A stretch of DNA of 64,000 nt from Acidobacteriota bacterium (GCA_011526565.1 WYBL01000163.1:124001-188000), one strand, 5' to 3'; shown: positions 45,627 through 58,144, numbered from the stretch's first letter. Notes: generated by a model not told the origin, from the sequence alone. Translations and numbers: made by a program.

Positions 45627-47114
45627 ATGACGACGGAGCCGGACGCCGGACTGCAGACCGAAGCCGAGGTGGAGCCGGGCTACGGAGCGCGGCAACGCAT
45701 CGGTTGGGTGCTGGGCCCGCTGGCGCTGGCGTTCACGTTGCTGAGCCCACCTCCAGCGGGGCTCGGGCCCGAGGGCTGGCACACGGCGGGCGTGGCCGCG
45801 CTGATGGCCACGCTCTGGATCTGCGAGTCGATCCCGATCCCGGCCACGGCCCTGCTGCCGCTCGTGCTGTTCCCCGCGTTGGGGCTGGGCGACATCGGGC
45901 AGGCCGCCGCGCCCTACGCCAACCCGATCATCTACCTGTTCCTCGGCGGCTTCCTGATCGCGCTGGCGATGCAGCGCTGGGGCCTGCACCGCCGCATCGC
46001 GATCTCGCTGATCGGGGCGCTCGGCACCCGGCCGCGGCGGCTGGTCGGCGGCTTCCTGCTGGCCTCCGCGCTGGTCAGCATGTGGGTCAGCAACACCGCG
46101 ACGGCGCTGATGATGCTGCCGATCGCGCTGTCGGTCGCCCAGCTCCTGCCCGGCGGCGCAGCGGCGGCGCGGGAGCGCGGCTCGCTGGCCAGCGCGCTGT
46201 TGCTGGCGGTGGCCTACGGGGCCACCACCGGCGGCATGGGCACGCTGATCGGCACCCCGCCCAACGCGCTGCTCGCCGCCTACGCCGCGAGCAACCTCGG
46301 CATCGAGCTCGGCTTCGGCCGCTTCATGCTGCTCGGGGTCCCGGTGGTGGCGGTCGCGCTGCCGATCGTGTACCTGGTGCTGACCCGCGTCAGCTTCCGC
46401 CTCGAGGAGCGCGAGGTGCCCGGCGTGCGCGAGCTGATCGGCGACGAGCGCGCGAAGCTGGGCCCGCTCTCCCGCGCCGAACGCGCCGTCCTGGTCGTGT
46501 TCGCGCTGACCGCCGCGGGCTGGGTCGCCCAGCCGCTGCTGGCGCGTGCGCTGCCCCAGATCTCGGACACCTCGATCGCGATCGCGGGTGGCCTGGCGCT
46601 GTTCCTGATCCCGGTCGACCTGCGCCGTGGCGAGTTCGTGATGTCGTGGGAGGCGACCCGGAGCCTGCCGTGGGAGGTGCTGCTGCTGTTCGGCGGCGGC
46701 CTCAGCCTGGCCGGCGCGATCGAGCGCCACGGCCTCTCGCGCTACCTCGGCGGCCTGGCGGGCGGGCTCGAGGGGCTGCCCACCGTGCTGATCCTCGCGG
46801 CCGTGTGCTTCGGCATCCTGATGCTCACGGAGCTGACCAGCAACACGGCGACCGCCGCCACCTTCCTGCCGATCGTGGCGGCGCTCGCGGCCGGCCTCGG
46901 CCAGCCCGCGCTGCTGTTCCTGATTCCCGCCGCGCTCGCCGCCAACTGCTCCTACATGCTGCCGGTCGGCACCCCGCCCAACGCCATCGTGTTCGCCAGC
47001 GGCCTCGTCACCCTGCCGCAGATGGCGCGCGCGGGGATGCTGCTCAACCTGCTGATGGTGCCGGTCCTGGTCGGCCTGGTGCTGCTGCTCGGCCCGCTGG
47101 TGTTCGGCTTCTGA
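45627..47114 (+). CDS. SLC13/DASS-family anion symporter
   Basis: This 495-residue inner-membrane transporter couples Na+ to uptake of dicarboxylates, citrate, sulfate or phosphate. The two signature repeats are visible, each with the Ser-Asn-Thr motif that binds sodium and substrate: VSNTATALMMLPIA in the first half and TSNTATAATFLPI in the second. GTLIGTPPNALLAAY and LPVGTPPNAIVFASG are the paired re-entrant tips, and ATLWICESIPIPATALLPLV is the N-terminal helix. Which anion is carried is not determined. The ATG at 45627 lies 19 nt after the YVTN stop. Confidence 0.93.
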   Translation: MTTEPDAGLQTEAEVEPGYGARQRIGWVLGPLALAFTLLSPPPAGLGPEGWHTAGVAALMATLWICESIPIPATALLPLVLFPALGLGDIGQAAAPYANPIIYLFLGGFLIALAMQRWGLHRRIAISLIGALGTRPRRLVGGFLLASALVSMWVSNTATALMMLPIALSVAQLLPGGAAAARERGSLASALLLAVAYGATTGGMGTLIGTPPNALLAAYAASNLGIELGFGRFMLLGVPVVAVALPIVYLVLTRVSFRLEEREVPGVRELIGDERAKLGPLSRAERAVLVVFALTAAGWVAQPLLARALPQISDTSIAIAGGLALFLIPVDLRRGEFVMSWEATRSLPWEVLLLFGGGLSLAGAIERHGLSRYLGGLAGGLEGLPTVLILAAVCFGILMLTELTSNTATAATFLPIVAALAAGLGQPALLFLIPAALAANCSYMLPVGTPPNAIVFASGLVTLPQMARAGMLLNLLMVPVLVGLVLLLGPLVFGF

Positions 47115-47137
47115 ACGGCCCGCTCGGACGACTCTGC

Positions 47138-47143
47138 TAGGAT
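47138..47143 (+). promoter_or_regulatory. TAGGAT -10 box, kinase-cyclase operon
   Basis: TAGGAT ends 24 nt before the ATG at 47168 and only 3 nt before an in-frame GTG at 47147, so the GTG would not lie within the transcript. Confidence 0.45.
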
Positions 47144-47167
47144 GCCGTGCACTTCATCCGGGGGCCG

Positions 47168-49375
<2,208 letters not shown>

Positions 49376-49388
49376 ACCCGGGCCCGCC

Positions 49389-51602
49389 ATGATCGACAGC
49401 ACCGTCTCCCACTACCGGATCGCCGCGAAGCTCGGCAGCGGGGGCATGGGCGTCGTCTACCAGGCGGAGGACCAGAAGCTGGGCCGCCAGGTCGCGCTCA
49501 AGTTCCTGCCGGAGGAACTGGCCAAGGATCGCGCCGCGCTCGAGCGCTTCCAGCGCGAGGCGCGCGCCGCCTCGTCGCTCAACCACCCCGGCATCTGCAC
49601 GGTGTACGAAATCGACGAACACCAGGGGCGCCACTTCATCGCCATGGAGCTGCTGGAGGGCGAGACGCTCGCCGAACGGCTCCGCCGCGGGCCGCTCGAC
49701 GCCGCGGCGCTGGTCGATCTCGGCATCCAGGTCGCGGACGCGCTGGAGTCGGCCCACGCCAAGGGCATCGTCCACCGCGACCTGAAGCCCGCCAACATCT
49801 ACCTGACGCCCCGCGGCCAGGCCAAGGTGCTCGACTTCGGCCTGGCCAAGATCGAGCGCCACTCCCCGACCGACGCCCATTCCGAGGCGCCCACCGCGGT
49901 GCCGCAGGACCTGACGTCGGCCGGCACGGCGCTCGGCACCGTCGCCTACATGTCGCCCGAGCAGGCCCGCGGCCAGCTCACCGACTCGCGCACCGACCTG
50001 TTCTCGTTCGGGACCCTGCTCTACCAGGCAGCCAGCGGCCGGGTCCCGTTCCCGGGCGACACGTCGGCGGTCGTGTTCGACGCGATCCTCAACCGCGAGC
50101 CGGCGCCGCTCGCGGAGCACAATCCTGCGCTCCCGGCCGAGCTCGGCCGCATCCTCGGCAAGGCGCTGGAGAAGGACCGCAACCTGCGCGCGCAGACGGC
50201 GACCGAGCTGAAGACCGACCTGCTGCGCCTCAAGCGGGACCTCGACTCCGGCGGCCGCCGCGCGGCCGAGCTCGCCGACTCGCGCTCCGGCGCCGTGCGC
50301 GCCGCCCTCGAGACCTCGGTCGCGGTGCTCTACTTCGAGAACCTGTCGGGCGCCAAGGAAGACGAGTACTTCCGCGACGGGATCACCGAGGACATCATCA
50401 CCGAGCTGTCCAAGATCAAGACGCTCAAGGTCTTTCCCCGGCCGACGGTGCTGCCCTACCGCGACAAGTCGGTGACGCCGCAGCAGGTGGGGCGCGAGCT
50501 GAGCGCGGCCTTCGTGCTCGGCGGCAGCCTGCGCCGGGCGGGGGCCCGGCTGCGGATCAACGCCCAGTTGATGGACGCCAAGACGGACTTCCCGCTGTGG
50601 TCCGAGCGCTACGACCGCGAGATGGCCGACGTCTTCGAGCTGCAGGACGAGATCGCCCGCAAGATCGCCGAGGCGCTGCGCCTGACGCTCTCCCCGCAGG
50701 AGCAGCAGGCGCTGGGCGACCGGCCGACCGAGAACATGCAGGCCTACGACCTGTTCCTGCGCGGCAAGAGCTACGCCCGGCGGCTGACCCGCCAGGACAT
50801 GGAGTTCGCGCTGCAGATGTTCGACAACGCGGTGCTGCTCGACCCGCAGTTCGCCCTCGCCCACGCCGCCAACGCCATCTTCTGCGCCCAGTACTACGCC
50901 AACTTCCAGCGCGACGCGACCTGGAGCGGGCGCGCCCGGCGCGCCGCGGAGCAGGCGATCGCGCTGCGCCCCGAGCTGCCCGACGTGCAGGTCGCCCAGG
51001 CCTGGCTGCGCTACATCGACGGCGATCTGCCGGACGCCATCCAGCGCGTGCGTCAGGCGATCAGCCGCAAGCCCACCTGCGAGGGGGCGTACTACCTGCT
51101 GGGACGGGCGCTGTTCGCCGCCGGCCACTTCCAGGAGGTGGCCGACATCGCCGAGGCCGCCGTCGAGGCGGCGGGCGACGACTACAGCGTCTACGTGCCG
51201 ATCCTCAACGCGCTGGGCGCGCTCGGCAAGACCGAGGCCCGCGCCAGCTTCCGGCAGCGCCGGACCCTGGCGCTCGAAACCCACGTCGTCCGCGTGCCCG
51301 AGGACGCCCGGGCCCGGGTCCTGCTGTCGAGCAGCTACGCCGAGGTCGGCCGCGCCGACGACGCGGTGCGCGAGATGCAGTTCGCCCTCGCCCTGCGGCC
51401 CAACGACCCGTCGGTGCTGTACAACGCGGCCTGCGCCCGCGGCAAGCTGGGGCACCGCAAGGAAGCGCTGGACCTGCTCCGCAACGCCTGGGAAGCCGGC
51501 TTCGAGGAGGCCGACTGGGTGCGCCGCGACCCCGACCTCGCGCTGCTGCACGGCGACCCCGAGTTCGAGCGGCTCTACCCGGCGGGCCGCAGCGGCGCCT
51601 GA
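49389..51602 (+). CDS. Ser/Thr protein kinase with TolB-N-like and TPR domains (copy 2)
   Basis: This 737-residue paralog of the preceding kinase has all catalytic elements kept ([46 protein letters not shown]). The activation segment and TPR half differ most from copy 1, consistent with different partners or ligands. The TolB-N-like domain carries [19 protein letters not shown] and [10 protein letters not shown]. It starts 13 nt after copy 1 and ends 15 nt before the cyclase gene, so all three are one operon. No membrane helix is visible. Confidence 0.9.
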   Translation: MIDSTVSHYRIAAKLGSGGMGVVYQAEDQKLGRQVALKFLPEELAKDRAALERFQREARAASSLNHPGICTVYEIDEHQGRHFIAMELLEGETLAERLRRGPLDAAALVDLGIQVADALESAHAKGIVHRDLKPANIYLTPRGQAKVLDFGLAKIERHSPTDAHSEAPTAVPQDLTSAGTALGTVAYMSPEQARGQLTDSRTDLFSFGTLLYQAASGRVPFPGDTSAVVFDAILNREPAPLAEHNPALPAELGRILGKALEKDRNLRAQTATELKTDLLRLKRDLDSGGRRAAELADSRSGAVRAALETSVAVLYFENLSGAKEDEYFRDGITEDIITELSKIKTLKVFPRPTVLPYRDKSVTPQQVGRELSAAFVLGGSLRRAGARLRINAQLMDAKTDFPLWSERYDREMADVFELQDEIARKIAEALRLTLSPQEQQALGDRPTENMQAYDLFLRGKSYARRLTRQDMEFALQMFDNAVLLDPQFALAHAANAIFCAQYYANFQRDATWSGRARRAAEQAIALRPELPDVQVAQAWLRYIDGDLPDAIQRVRQAISRKPTCEGAYYLLGRALFAAGHFQEVADIAEAAVEAAGDDYSVYVPILNALGALGKTEARASFRQRRTLALETHVVRVPEDARARVLLSSSYAEVGRADDAVREMQFALALRPNDPSVLYNAACARGKLGHRKEALDLLRNAWEAGFEEADWVRRDPDLALLHGDPEFERLYPAGRSGA

Positions 51603-51617
51603 GCCGATGGCGCCGCG

Positions 51618-54104
51618 ATGACCACGCCGCCGAATCCCAGCGACGACGCGGCGGTGGCGCCCGGACCGCAGCCGGGCCTTCCGGAGAGCTACCAGCACGC
51701 GCTGGTCGAGACCGTGGCGGTGCTCGACATCGTCACCGAGCTGATCAGCCGCTCGCTCGACACCTCCGACATCGAGCGCATCCTGGCCAAGCTCGACGCG
51801 GCCCAGGGCGACGCCTTCACCGCGAAGCTGGGCGAGCTGCTGCGACGGACCTCCGCGCTGCTGGTCGTCACCAGCCGGCTGGCCGACAGCCAGTCGGTCG
51901 ACGAGTTGCTGGGGCAGATGGTCGAGCTGATGGCGGCCTTCGTCGACGCCGAACGCTGCTCGATCTTCCTCTACGACGCGCGGTCCGACGAGCTCTACGC
52001 GCGGGCCGCCGTCGGCCTCGGCGAGGTGCGCTTTCCCGCCGGCCAGGGCATCGCCGGCAGCGTGTTCCGCAGCGGCAGGTCGGTGCAGATCGACGACGCC
52101 TATGCGGACCCGCGCTTCAGCCCCGAGGTCGACCGTCGCACGGGCTTCCGCACCCGCAACCTGCTGTGCGTGCCGATCCGGCACCTGCGCGACGGGAAGT
52201 CGGCGGTGGTCGGGGCCGCGCAGTTGCTCAACAAGCGGCGCGGGGCGTTCGCCCCGGGCGACATGACCCTGCTGGAGACGCTCAACTCCCAGGCGGCCAC
52301 CGCGCTGGTCAACGCGATGCTGCACGAGGAGATCGCCCGCACCCGCTCCGAGGAGCGGCAGATGCTGGAGGTGACGGCGGCGCTGGGCAGCGAGCTGCAA
52401 TTGCAGCCGCTGCTGCTCAAGATCATGGAGACCGTGTCGCTGATCCTGGAGGCGGACCGCGCGACGCTGTTCGTCCACGATGCCGCCAGCGACGAGCTGT
52501 GGGCGCTGGCCACCCAGGGCGGCCGTGTCTCCGAGATCCGCTTCCCCGCCTCGCGTGGCATCGCGGGGCACGTGTTCCGGACCGGCGACACTATCAACAT
52601 CCCCGACGCCTACGCGGACCCGCGCTTCAACCCCGAGGTCGACCGCCAGACGGGCTACCGCACGCAGACCATCCTCTGCATGCCGGTGTTCGACCGCCAG
52701 GGGCGGGCGATCGCCGTGACCCAGGTGCTCAACAAGCGGGGCGGCCCCTTCACCTTCATCGACGAGCGGCGGCTGCGGGCGTTCTCCAGCCAGGCGGCGG
52801 TGGCGATGGAGAACGCGCGGCTGTTCGACGAGGTGACGCGGGTCAGCCAGTACAACGAGAGCATCCTGGAGAGCATGTCGAACGGCGTGATCACGCTCGG
52901 CGCGGCGGGCACGATCGTCAAGGTCAACGCCGCCGCGGTGCGCCTGCTGCGCCTCGACGAGGCCGGCCAGGCCGTCGGCCGCCACGCCGCCGACTTCTTC
53001 GCAGGCGCCAACGCGTGGATCGCGGAGTCGATCGACGCGGTTCGCGGCAGCGGTCGGCCCGACGTGGCGATGGCGGTGGAGATGTCGGTGCCGCGGCGCC
53101 TCGCCTCCGTCGACCCGGCGGCGGGCCAGGAAGTGCTGTCGGTGAACCTGTCGGTGGTGCCGCTGCCGGACGCGCGCCAGTCGGGCCCCGGCTGCATGCT
53201 GATGATCGAGGACCTGACCCAGGAGAAGCGGCTCAAGACGACGATGGCCCGCTACATGACCAAGGAGGTCGTCGACCGCCTGCTGGAGGAGGGCGAGGCC
53301 GCCCTCGGCGGCCGCGAGCTGCACGCGACCGTGCTGTTCACCGACATCCGCGGCTTCACCTCGATCGCCGAGGCGCTGGGCGCGCACGAGACGGTGTCGC
53401 TGCTCAACGACTACTTCTCGCTGATGGCCGACGTGATCCTGGAGCGCGGCGGGCTGGTCGACAAGTACATCGGCGACGCGATCCTGGCCGTGTTCGGCGT
53501 GCCGTTCGGCTCGCCCGACGACGCCGACCACGCCGTGCAGGCGGCGATCGGGATGCTGTCCGCCGTGGGCGAGTTCAACGGCGCGCGCGAGGCGCTGGGG
53601 CTGCCGCCGGTGCTGATGGGGGTCGGCATCAACAGCGACGAGGTGGTGTCCGGCAACATCGGCTCGCCGCGGCGGATGGACTACACGGTGATCGGCGACG
53701 GCGTCAACCTGGCCTCGCGGCTGGAGGGCGCGAACAAGAGCTACGGCAGCGAGATCCTGATCAGCGAGATGACCGCGGCGGAGCTGAAGCGGCCGTACGC
53801 GCTGCGCGAGCTCGACCGCATCCGGGTCAAGGGCCGCAGCCAGCCGGTGGCGGTGTTCGAGGTGCTGGACCACCTCGCCCCCGAGGCCCCGGCCCGCGAC
53901 CCGCGCAAGCTGGACGCGTTCGCGCGCGGCCTGCGCGCGTACCGGGAGCGCGACTGGGCGCAGGCCGAGCGCGACTTCGAGGCAGCGCTGGCCGTCGATC
54001 CGAAGGACGAGGCGTCACGCCTGTACCTGCGCCGCTGCGCGCACTTCCGGGAGCACCCGCCGGCGCCGGACTGGAACGGCGTGTGGGTGATGACCGAGAA
54101 GTAG
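51618..54104 (+). CDS. GAF-GAF-PAS class III adenylate cyclase with TPR tail
   Basis: This 828-residue soluble cyclase has GAF1 (about 93-235), GAF2 (about 257-398), PAS (about 413-532), a class III cyclase domain (about 560-750) and a short TPR-like tail. The metal-binding Asp residues are in FTDIRGFT and KYIGDAILAVFG. The substrate-selecting Lys (KYIGD) and Thr (DYTVIGD) fit ATP. GAF2 has the full cyclic-nucleotide-binding signature NK-x4-F-x3-DE (NKRGGPFTFIDE); GAF1 has NK-x4-F-x3-D with Met for Glu. The plan matches Anabaena CyaB1/CyaB2, in which GAF-bound cAMP activates the enzyme. It ends 6 nt from the convergent TonB receptor gene. Confidence 0.92.
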   Translation: MTTPPNPSDDAAVAPGPQPGLPESYQHALVETVAVLDIVTELISRSLDTSDIERILAKLDAAQGDAFTAKLGELLRRTSALLVVTSRLADSQSVDELLGQMVELMAAFVDAERCSIFLYDARSDELYARAAVGLGEVRFPAGQGIAGSVFRSGRSVQIDDAYADPRFSPEVDRRTGFRTRNLLCVPIRHLRDGKSAVVGAAQLLNKRRGAFAPGDMTLLETLNSQAATALVNAMLHEEIARTRSEERQMLEVTAALGSELQLQPLLLKIMETVSLILEADRATLFVHDAASDELWALATQGGRVSEIRFPASRGIAGHVFRTGDTINIPDAYADPRFNPEVDRQTGYRTQTILCMPVFDRQGRAIAVTQVLNKRGGPFTFIDERRLRAFSSQAAVAMENARLFDEVTRVSQYNESILESMSNGVITLGAAGTIVKVNAAAVRLLRLDEAGQAVGRHAADFFAGANAWIAESIDAVRGSGRPDVAMAVEMSVPRRLASVDPAAGQEVLSVNLSVVPLPDARQSGPGCMLMIEDLTQEKRLKTTMARYMTKEVVDRLLEEGEAALGGRELHATVLFTDIRGFTSIAEALGAHETVSLLNDYFSLMADVILERGGLVDKYIGDAILAVFGVPFGSPDDADHAVQAAIGMLSAVGEFNGAREALGLPPVLMGVGINSDEVVSGNIGSPRRMDYTVIGDGVNLASRLEGANKSYGSEILISEMTAAELKRPYALRELDRIRVKGRSQPVAVFEVLDHLAPEAPARDPRKLDAFARGLRAYRERDWAQAERDFEAALAVDPKDEASRLYLRRCAHFREHPPAPDWNGVWVMTEK

Positions 54105-54110
54105 GCCCGC

Positions 54111-56606
54111 TCAGAAGCGGAAGCGGACGCCGAAGCTGGGCAGCAACGGGATCGACTGCGAGCGCTCCAGGACGAGCGCGGGCCTGTCGGCGCCGGGCTG
54201 GTACTCGAGGCGCGGCTCCAGCTCGCCCGCGTTCTCGCGGTTCAGGGCGTTGATGACGTCGAGGTAGAACTGCCAGCGGCCCGCTTCGCCGCGCGGCTTC
54301 CACGAGACGCGCAGGTCGAGCCGCGAGAAGGCCGGCAGCCGCGCGGAGTTGAGGTTGGCGACGGTGCCGAGGTCCGTCGTCCACACCAGCCGGCCCGCCA
54401 GGTCGCGCATCGGCACCCGCTCGTCCGTGTCGCCGTCGCGGTCCTGATCGGCGACGTCGGCCGCGTCTTCGACGCGCAGGCCCACGACCGGCGTGTACGG
54501 GAAGCCCGAGGCGACGCGGAAGGTCGCGCCCACGTCCAGGTTGCGGGCCGGCTTCCAGTTGGCGACCAGGCTCAGCGAGTGGCGTCGGTCGTAGTCGAAC
54601 GGCAGCGTGCGGCCCCACGCGTCGCGCTCCGCCTTGCCGAACGAGTACGCGATCCAGCCCGAGAGCTTCGCGTCCGCCGCGCCCCGGCGCGCGAGGTAGA
54701 CGTCGGCGCCCCAGGAGCGGCCGCTGCCGTCCTGGGTCGGGCGGCTGGTGACGCGAGGCGCGGAAGGCAGCGAGGAAGCCAGCTCGATCGGGAAGTCGTA
54801 GCGGGCGAGCCGCGCCGTGACCTCGGCCGGGCTCTCGAGCTGGCCGACGAGCAGCTCGTCGAAGCGCTTGGCCCAGCCCTCGGCGCGGAACAGCCAGCCG
54901 CGGGCCACGTCCCACTCGAAGCCGAACACGCCCTGCAGCGAGCGCTCGAAGCCCAGCTCGCTGCCATCCGCCCGACGCCCCCCCGACAGGTCGAAGAGGT
55001 CGTCGGACTGGATCAGCTTCTCGTAGCCGGGGCTCTGGGTGTGGATGCCCGCCGCGCCGAGCAGGCGCAGCCGCGGGGTGAGCCGGGCGACCGCGGACAG
55101 CCGCGGCTCGAGCGAGGCGCCCGCCAGGCTGCTCCACGAGGCGCGCAGGCCGCCGGTGACGCTGAGCTTCGGCGAGAGGTCGAAGCGGTCCTGGAACCAG
55201 GCGCCGCCGCGGGTCGCCGAGGCGCCGGAGTCGAGCTCGTCGGGCAGCCCCGAGCCGCCGCGCACGCTGCTGCCCACGGCCTCGGTCGGGTTGCGGTCGC
55301 CGGAGCTGGCGAACGCCAGCACGGTGTCGAGGCTGTGCACCTCGAGCCCCGCCTCCAGCAGATGGCGGTCGCCTGCCTGCCAGACGAACTCCTGGCGGAG
55401 CGACAGGTCGCGCACCGACAGCTCGCGGTCGAACACGACGTCGGCGAAGCCGAAGCCCGAGTCGTCCGGGGCGTTGGAGCGGCGCACCTCGCTCTGGAAG
55501 CGGGCGTCGACGTCGAGCACCTCGGCATTGCGGTAGTACGACAGCACCGTTCGCGAGGTGGCGCGCGGCGAGAGCGTCCAGTCGAGCGTCGCGGACAGCA
55601 GCTCGTTGCGGGTCTCGCCCAGGAAGTCGCCCTGCTCGCCTTCGACGTCGCCCTCGAAGTCGGCGTCGGCGTCCTCGCGGCTGACCAGGCCGGAGAGGGT
55701 CAGCCGCGGCCCGGCCACCGAGCCGAACGTGGCGCGCGCCTGCAGGTCGGAGAAGCCGGGCAGATCGGAGTCGGTGAAGCGCTCGGCGACCACGTCGTAG
55801 TACGTGCGGCGACCGGTGACGAGCCACGAGCCGGCGCCCGTGCCGACCGGGCCCTCCAGGATCAGGTTCGCGTCCGTCAGCGACAGCGCCGACGATCCGC
55901 GCAGGCCCGCGTCGCGGCGGCCACCGCGGTTCTCGACGACGAGCAGCGACGACAGCCGGTCGCCGTAGCGCGCGGAGAAGGCACCCGCCGTCAGCTCGAA
56001 GCGCTCGACGATCTCGGGGTTGAAGGCGGCGACCAGGCCGAACAGGCGGTAGGGATTGTGGATCTCGACGCCGTCCATCACGGTCAGGTTCTGGTCAGGG
56101 CCGCCGCCGCGCACGGCGAGGCGCGAGCCGAACTCCTCGGCGCCGGCGATGCCGGGCAGCGTCTGCAGGACGCGGAACACGTTGTCGACGCCGCCGGCGA
56201 CCTGCAGCACGGCAGCCGGGCGCACGGGCAGGGTGGCGGGGCGCTCGGCCTTCGGCGCCGACTCGGCCACGACCTCGATCTCCTCGCTCAGCCGCCCCTC
56301 GAGCAGCACGTCGACGCGGGCGCCGCCGGGACCGGCGCTCACGTCCGCGGTGGCGACGAGGTAGCCCTCGGCCTCGACGATCAGCATCACGTTGCCCTGC
56401 GGCACCGACAGCCGGAAGCGGCCCGCGCCGTCGGTCGTCGTCAGCCGCGGCCCCGCCGAGACGGTGGCCCCGGCGATCGCCTCGCCGGTGACGGCGTCGC
56501 GCACGGCGCCCGTCACGTCGGCGTACGGGCCCTGGGCGAAGGCGGCCAGCGGCAGCAGCGCCAGCAGGGCGGCGAGCAGGGCGGAGCGAGTCGGCGATTT
56601 CTTCAT
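54111..56606 (-). CDS. TonB-dependent receptor with carboxypeptidase-regulatory-like domain
   Basis: This 831-residue outer-membrane receptor has a signal peptide (1-24, AAFAQ). A carboxypeptidase-regulatory-like domain follows (about 28-105; VTGAVRDAVTGEAIAGATVSAG). A plug comes next (about 120-235; LQTLPGIAGAEEFGSRLAVRGGGPDQNLTVMDGVEI, given here as the LPGIAG, RLAVRGGG and VMDGVEIHNPY segments). The barrel ends in FGVRFRF. The substrate is unknown. The ATG at 56606 lies 9 nt after TAGACT with no Shine-Dalgarno site, so it is probably leaderless. Two direct repeats with an 11-bp period abut the -35 position, suggesting control by an OmpR-family activator. Confidence 0.9.
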   Translation of the reverse strand: MKKSPTRSALLAALLALLPLAAFAQGPYADVTGAVRDAVTGEAIAGATVSAGPRLTTTDGAGRFRLSVPQGNVMLIVEAEGYLVATADVSAGPGGARVDVLLEGRLSEEIEVVAESAPKAERPATLPVRPAAVLQVAGGVDNVFRVLQTLPGIAGAEEFGSRLAVRGGGPDQNLTVMDGVEIHNPYRLFGLVAAFNPEIVERFELTAGAFSARYGDRLSSLLVVENRGGRRDAGLRGSSALSLTDANLILEGPVGTGAGSWLVTGRRTYYDVVAERFTDSDLPGFSDLQARATFGSVAGPRLTLSGLVSREDADADFEGDVEGEQGDFLGETRNELLSATLDWTLSPRATSRTVLSYYRNAEVLDVDARFQSEVRRSNAPDDSGFGFADVVFDRELSVRDLSLRQEFVWQAGDRHLLEAGLEVHSLDTVLAFASSGDRNPTEAVGSSVRGGSGLPDELDSGASATRGGAWFQDRFDLSPKLSVTGGLRASWSSLAGASLEPRLSAVARLTPRLRLLGAAGIHTQSPGYEKLIQSDDLFDLSGGRRADGSELGFERSLQGVFGFEWDVARGWLFRAEGWAKRFDELLVGQLESPAEVTARLARYDFPIELASSLPSAPRVTSRPTQDGSGRSWGADVYLARRGAADAKLSGWIAYSFGKAERDAWGRTLPFDYDRRHSLSLVANWKPARNLDVGATFRVASGFPYTPVVGLRVEDAADVADQDRDGDTDERVPMRDLAGRLVWTTDLGTVANLNSARLPAFSRLDLRVSWKPRGEAGRWQFYLDVINALNRENAGELEPRLEYQPGADRPALVLERSQSIPLLPSFGVRFRF

Positions 56607-56615
56607 GGCGGGGAG

Positions 56616-56621
56616 AGTCTA
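56616..56621 (-). promoter_or_regulatory. TAGACT -10 box, TonB receptor
   Basis: TAGACT ends 9 nt before the ATG at 56606. A weak -35 TACTCA (56644-56639) stands at 17-bp spacing and touches the upstream repeats. Confidence 0.5.
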
Positions 56622-56643
56622 GCCCGAAATCGACCGAATGAGT

Positions 56644-56662
56644 AGCTTTTGACCAGCTTTTG
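56644..56662 (-). promoter_or_regulatory. Two phased direct repeats upstream of the TonB receptor
   Basis: CAAAAGCT occurs twice on the minus strand (56662-56655 and 56651-56644) with an 11-bp period. It lies directly upstream of the -35 position, like an activator-binding site. Confidence 0.5.
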
Positions 56663-56676
56663 CGAAACGGTGGGGG

Positions 56677-57978
56677 TCAGGCCACCGCCACCACATGGTA
56701 GGTCTTCTTGCCCCGCCGCAGCACGACGAAGCCGCCCGGCAGCACGTCCGCGGAGCCCAGCACGCGATCGACGGCCTTCTCCGCGTGGCCGTTGACGGCG
56801 ATCGAGCCCTGCTCCACCGCCTGCCGGGCGCGTCCTTTCGATGGCTCCAGCCCCGCGGCGGCCACGACCGCGACCAGTTGCGCCTGCGGCGTGCCGAGCG
56901 CCTCCCGCGCCAGGCTGGAGCGCGGGGCGTCGGCGAACGCGTCCTGCAGCTCGCCGGCGCTCAGCGTGCGCAGGTCGGCGCCCTCGAACAGCACCGCGCT
57001 CGCACGGCGAGCCGAGGCCGTCGCGCTCTCGCCGTGGACCAGCGTCGTCACCTCGGCGGCCAGCACCCGCTGCGCCTCGCGCCTGGCCGGCTCCCGCTCC
57101 ACGGCCGCCGCCAGCTCCGCGATCCGCGCCAGCTCGAGGAACGTGAAGGAGTGGAGGTAGCGCACGACGTCCGCGTCGTCGGTGTTGAGCCAGAACTGGT
57201 AGAAGGCGAACGGCCGGGTCAGCGCGGCGTCGAGCCACACGTTGCCGGTCTCCGACTTGCCGAACTTGCTGCCGTCGCTCTTGGTGACGAGCGGCGCCGT
57301 CAGGCCCCACGCCGGCTTCTGGCGCAAGCGGCGGATCAGGTCCACGCCGTCGACGATGTTGCCCCACTGGTCCGAGCCGCCCATCTGCAGCTCGCAGCCG
57401 TGGGCGTCGTGGAGGTGGACGAAGTCCCACGCCTGCAGCAGCGCGTAGCTGAACTCGGTGTAGCTGATGCCGTGGTCGCGGCCCTCGAGCCGCAGCTTGA
57501 CCGCGTCGCGCGACACCATCTGGTTGACCGAGAAGTGCTTGCCGACGTCGCGCAGGAAGTCGAGCAGCCGGAACTCGCCGAGCCAGCTCGCGTTGTCGAG
57601 CATCAGCGCGGCGTTGCTGCCCGAGAAGTCGAGGAAGCGCTCGAGCTGGGCGCGGATGCCCGCCAGGTTGGCCGCGAGCTGGTCCTTCGACAGCATCGAG
57701 CGCTCGCTGGCCTTGAAGCTGGGATCGCCGATCAGGCCGGTGCCGCCGCCGACCAGCGCGATCGGCCGGTGGCCGGCGCGCTGCAGCCGCACCAGGTTGA
57801 GGATCTGCAGCAGGCTGCCGACGTGCAGGCTGGCGGCGGTCGGGTCGAAGCCGATGTAGGCGGTGATCGGGCCCTGCGCGAGGCGTTCGGCGAGCCCGGG
57901 CCAGCCGGCGTGCGACGGCTCGGCGATGCGGTGGACGAGGCCGCGGGCCTCGAGGTCCTTCAGCAGGTCGGCGCTCAT
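56677..57978 (-). CDS. tyrS: Tyrosyl-tRNA synthetase
   Basis: This class I synthetase charges tRNA-Tyr. The 433-residue protein has [17 protein letters not shown] with the HVGS version of the HIGH motif (about residue 51), the tyrosine-binding GGSDQWGNI and the KFGKS version of KMSKS (about residue 238). A C-terminal S4 RNA-binding domain (about 365-430) includes [18 protein letters not shown]. The ATG at 57978 lies 9 nt after TAGGAT, with no Shine-Dalgarno site. No T-box leader is present. It is an essential housekeeping gene and appears intact. Confidence 0.97.
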   Translation of the reverse strand: MSADLLKDLEARGLVHRIAEPSHAGWPGLAERLAQGPITAYIGFDPTAASLHVGSLLQILNLVRLQRAGHRPIALVGGGTGLIGDPSFKASERSMLSKDQLAANLAGIRAQLERFLDFSGSNAALMLDNASWLGEFRLLDFLRDVGKHFSVNQMVSRDAVKLRLEGRDHGISYTEFSYALLQAWDFVHLHDAHGCELQMGGSDQWGNIVDGVDLIRRLRQKPAWGLTAPLVTKSDGSKFGKSETGNVWLDAALTRPFAFYQFWLNTDDADVVRYLHSFTFLELARIAELAAAVEREPARREAQRVLAAEVTTLVHGESATASARRASAVLFEGADLRTLSAGELQDAFADAPRSSLAREALGTPQAQLVAVVAAAGLEPSKGRARQAVEQGSIAVNGHAEKAVDRVLGSADVLPGGFVVLRRGKKTYHVVAVA

Positions 57979-57987
57979 GGAGCCCGA

Positions 57988-57993
57988 ATCCTA
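57988..57993 (-). promoter_or_regulatory. TAGGAT -10 box, tyrS
   Basis: TAGGAT ends 9 nt before the tyrS ATG, the same hexamer and spacing as dnaJ. Confidence 0.5.
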
Positions 57994-58060
57994 CAGCGCC
58001 GGCGGCCGGGGCGCCGGCTCGTCACGGGATCGTCTTTCTTGTCAAAACCTATTCATATCC

Positions 58061-58089
58061 TTGACGTCGGCGGGGCCCGGGCGTAGCGT
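58061..58089 (+). promoter_or_regulatory. Fasciclin gene promoter
   Basis: TTGACG (58061-58066), 17-nt spacer, TAGCGT (58084-58089). The leader is about 50 nt with AAGGAGAG before the ATG at 58145. Confidence 0.55.
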
Positions 58090-58144
58090 GTCGGGAGTCG
58101 GGCGCCGCGAGCGCCCGCATCGCCAACGCACTCAAGGAGAGAAC

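Noticed and set aside
47147-47167. GTG start adding seven residues to kinase copy 1
   Set aside because: TAGGAT lies 3 nt upstream, so transcription would begin after it, and the paralog starts at the equivalent of the ATG at 47168.
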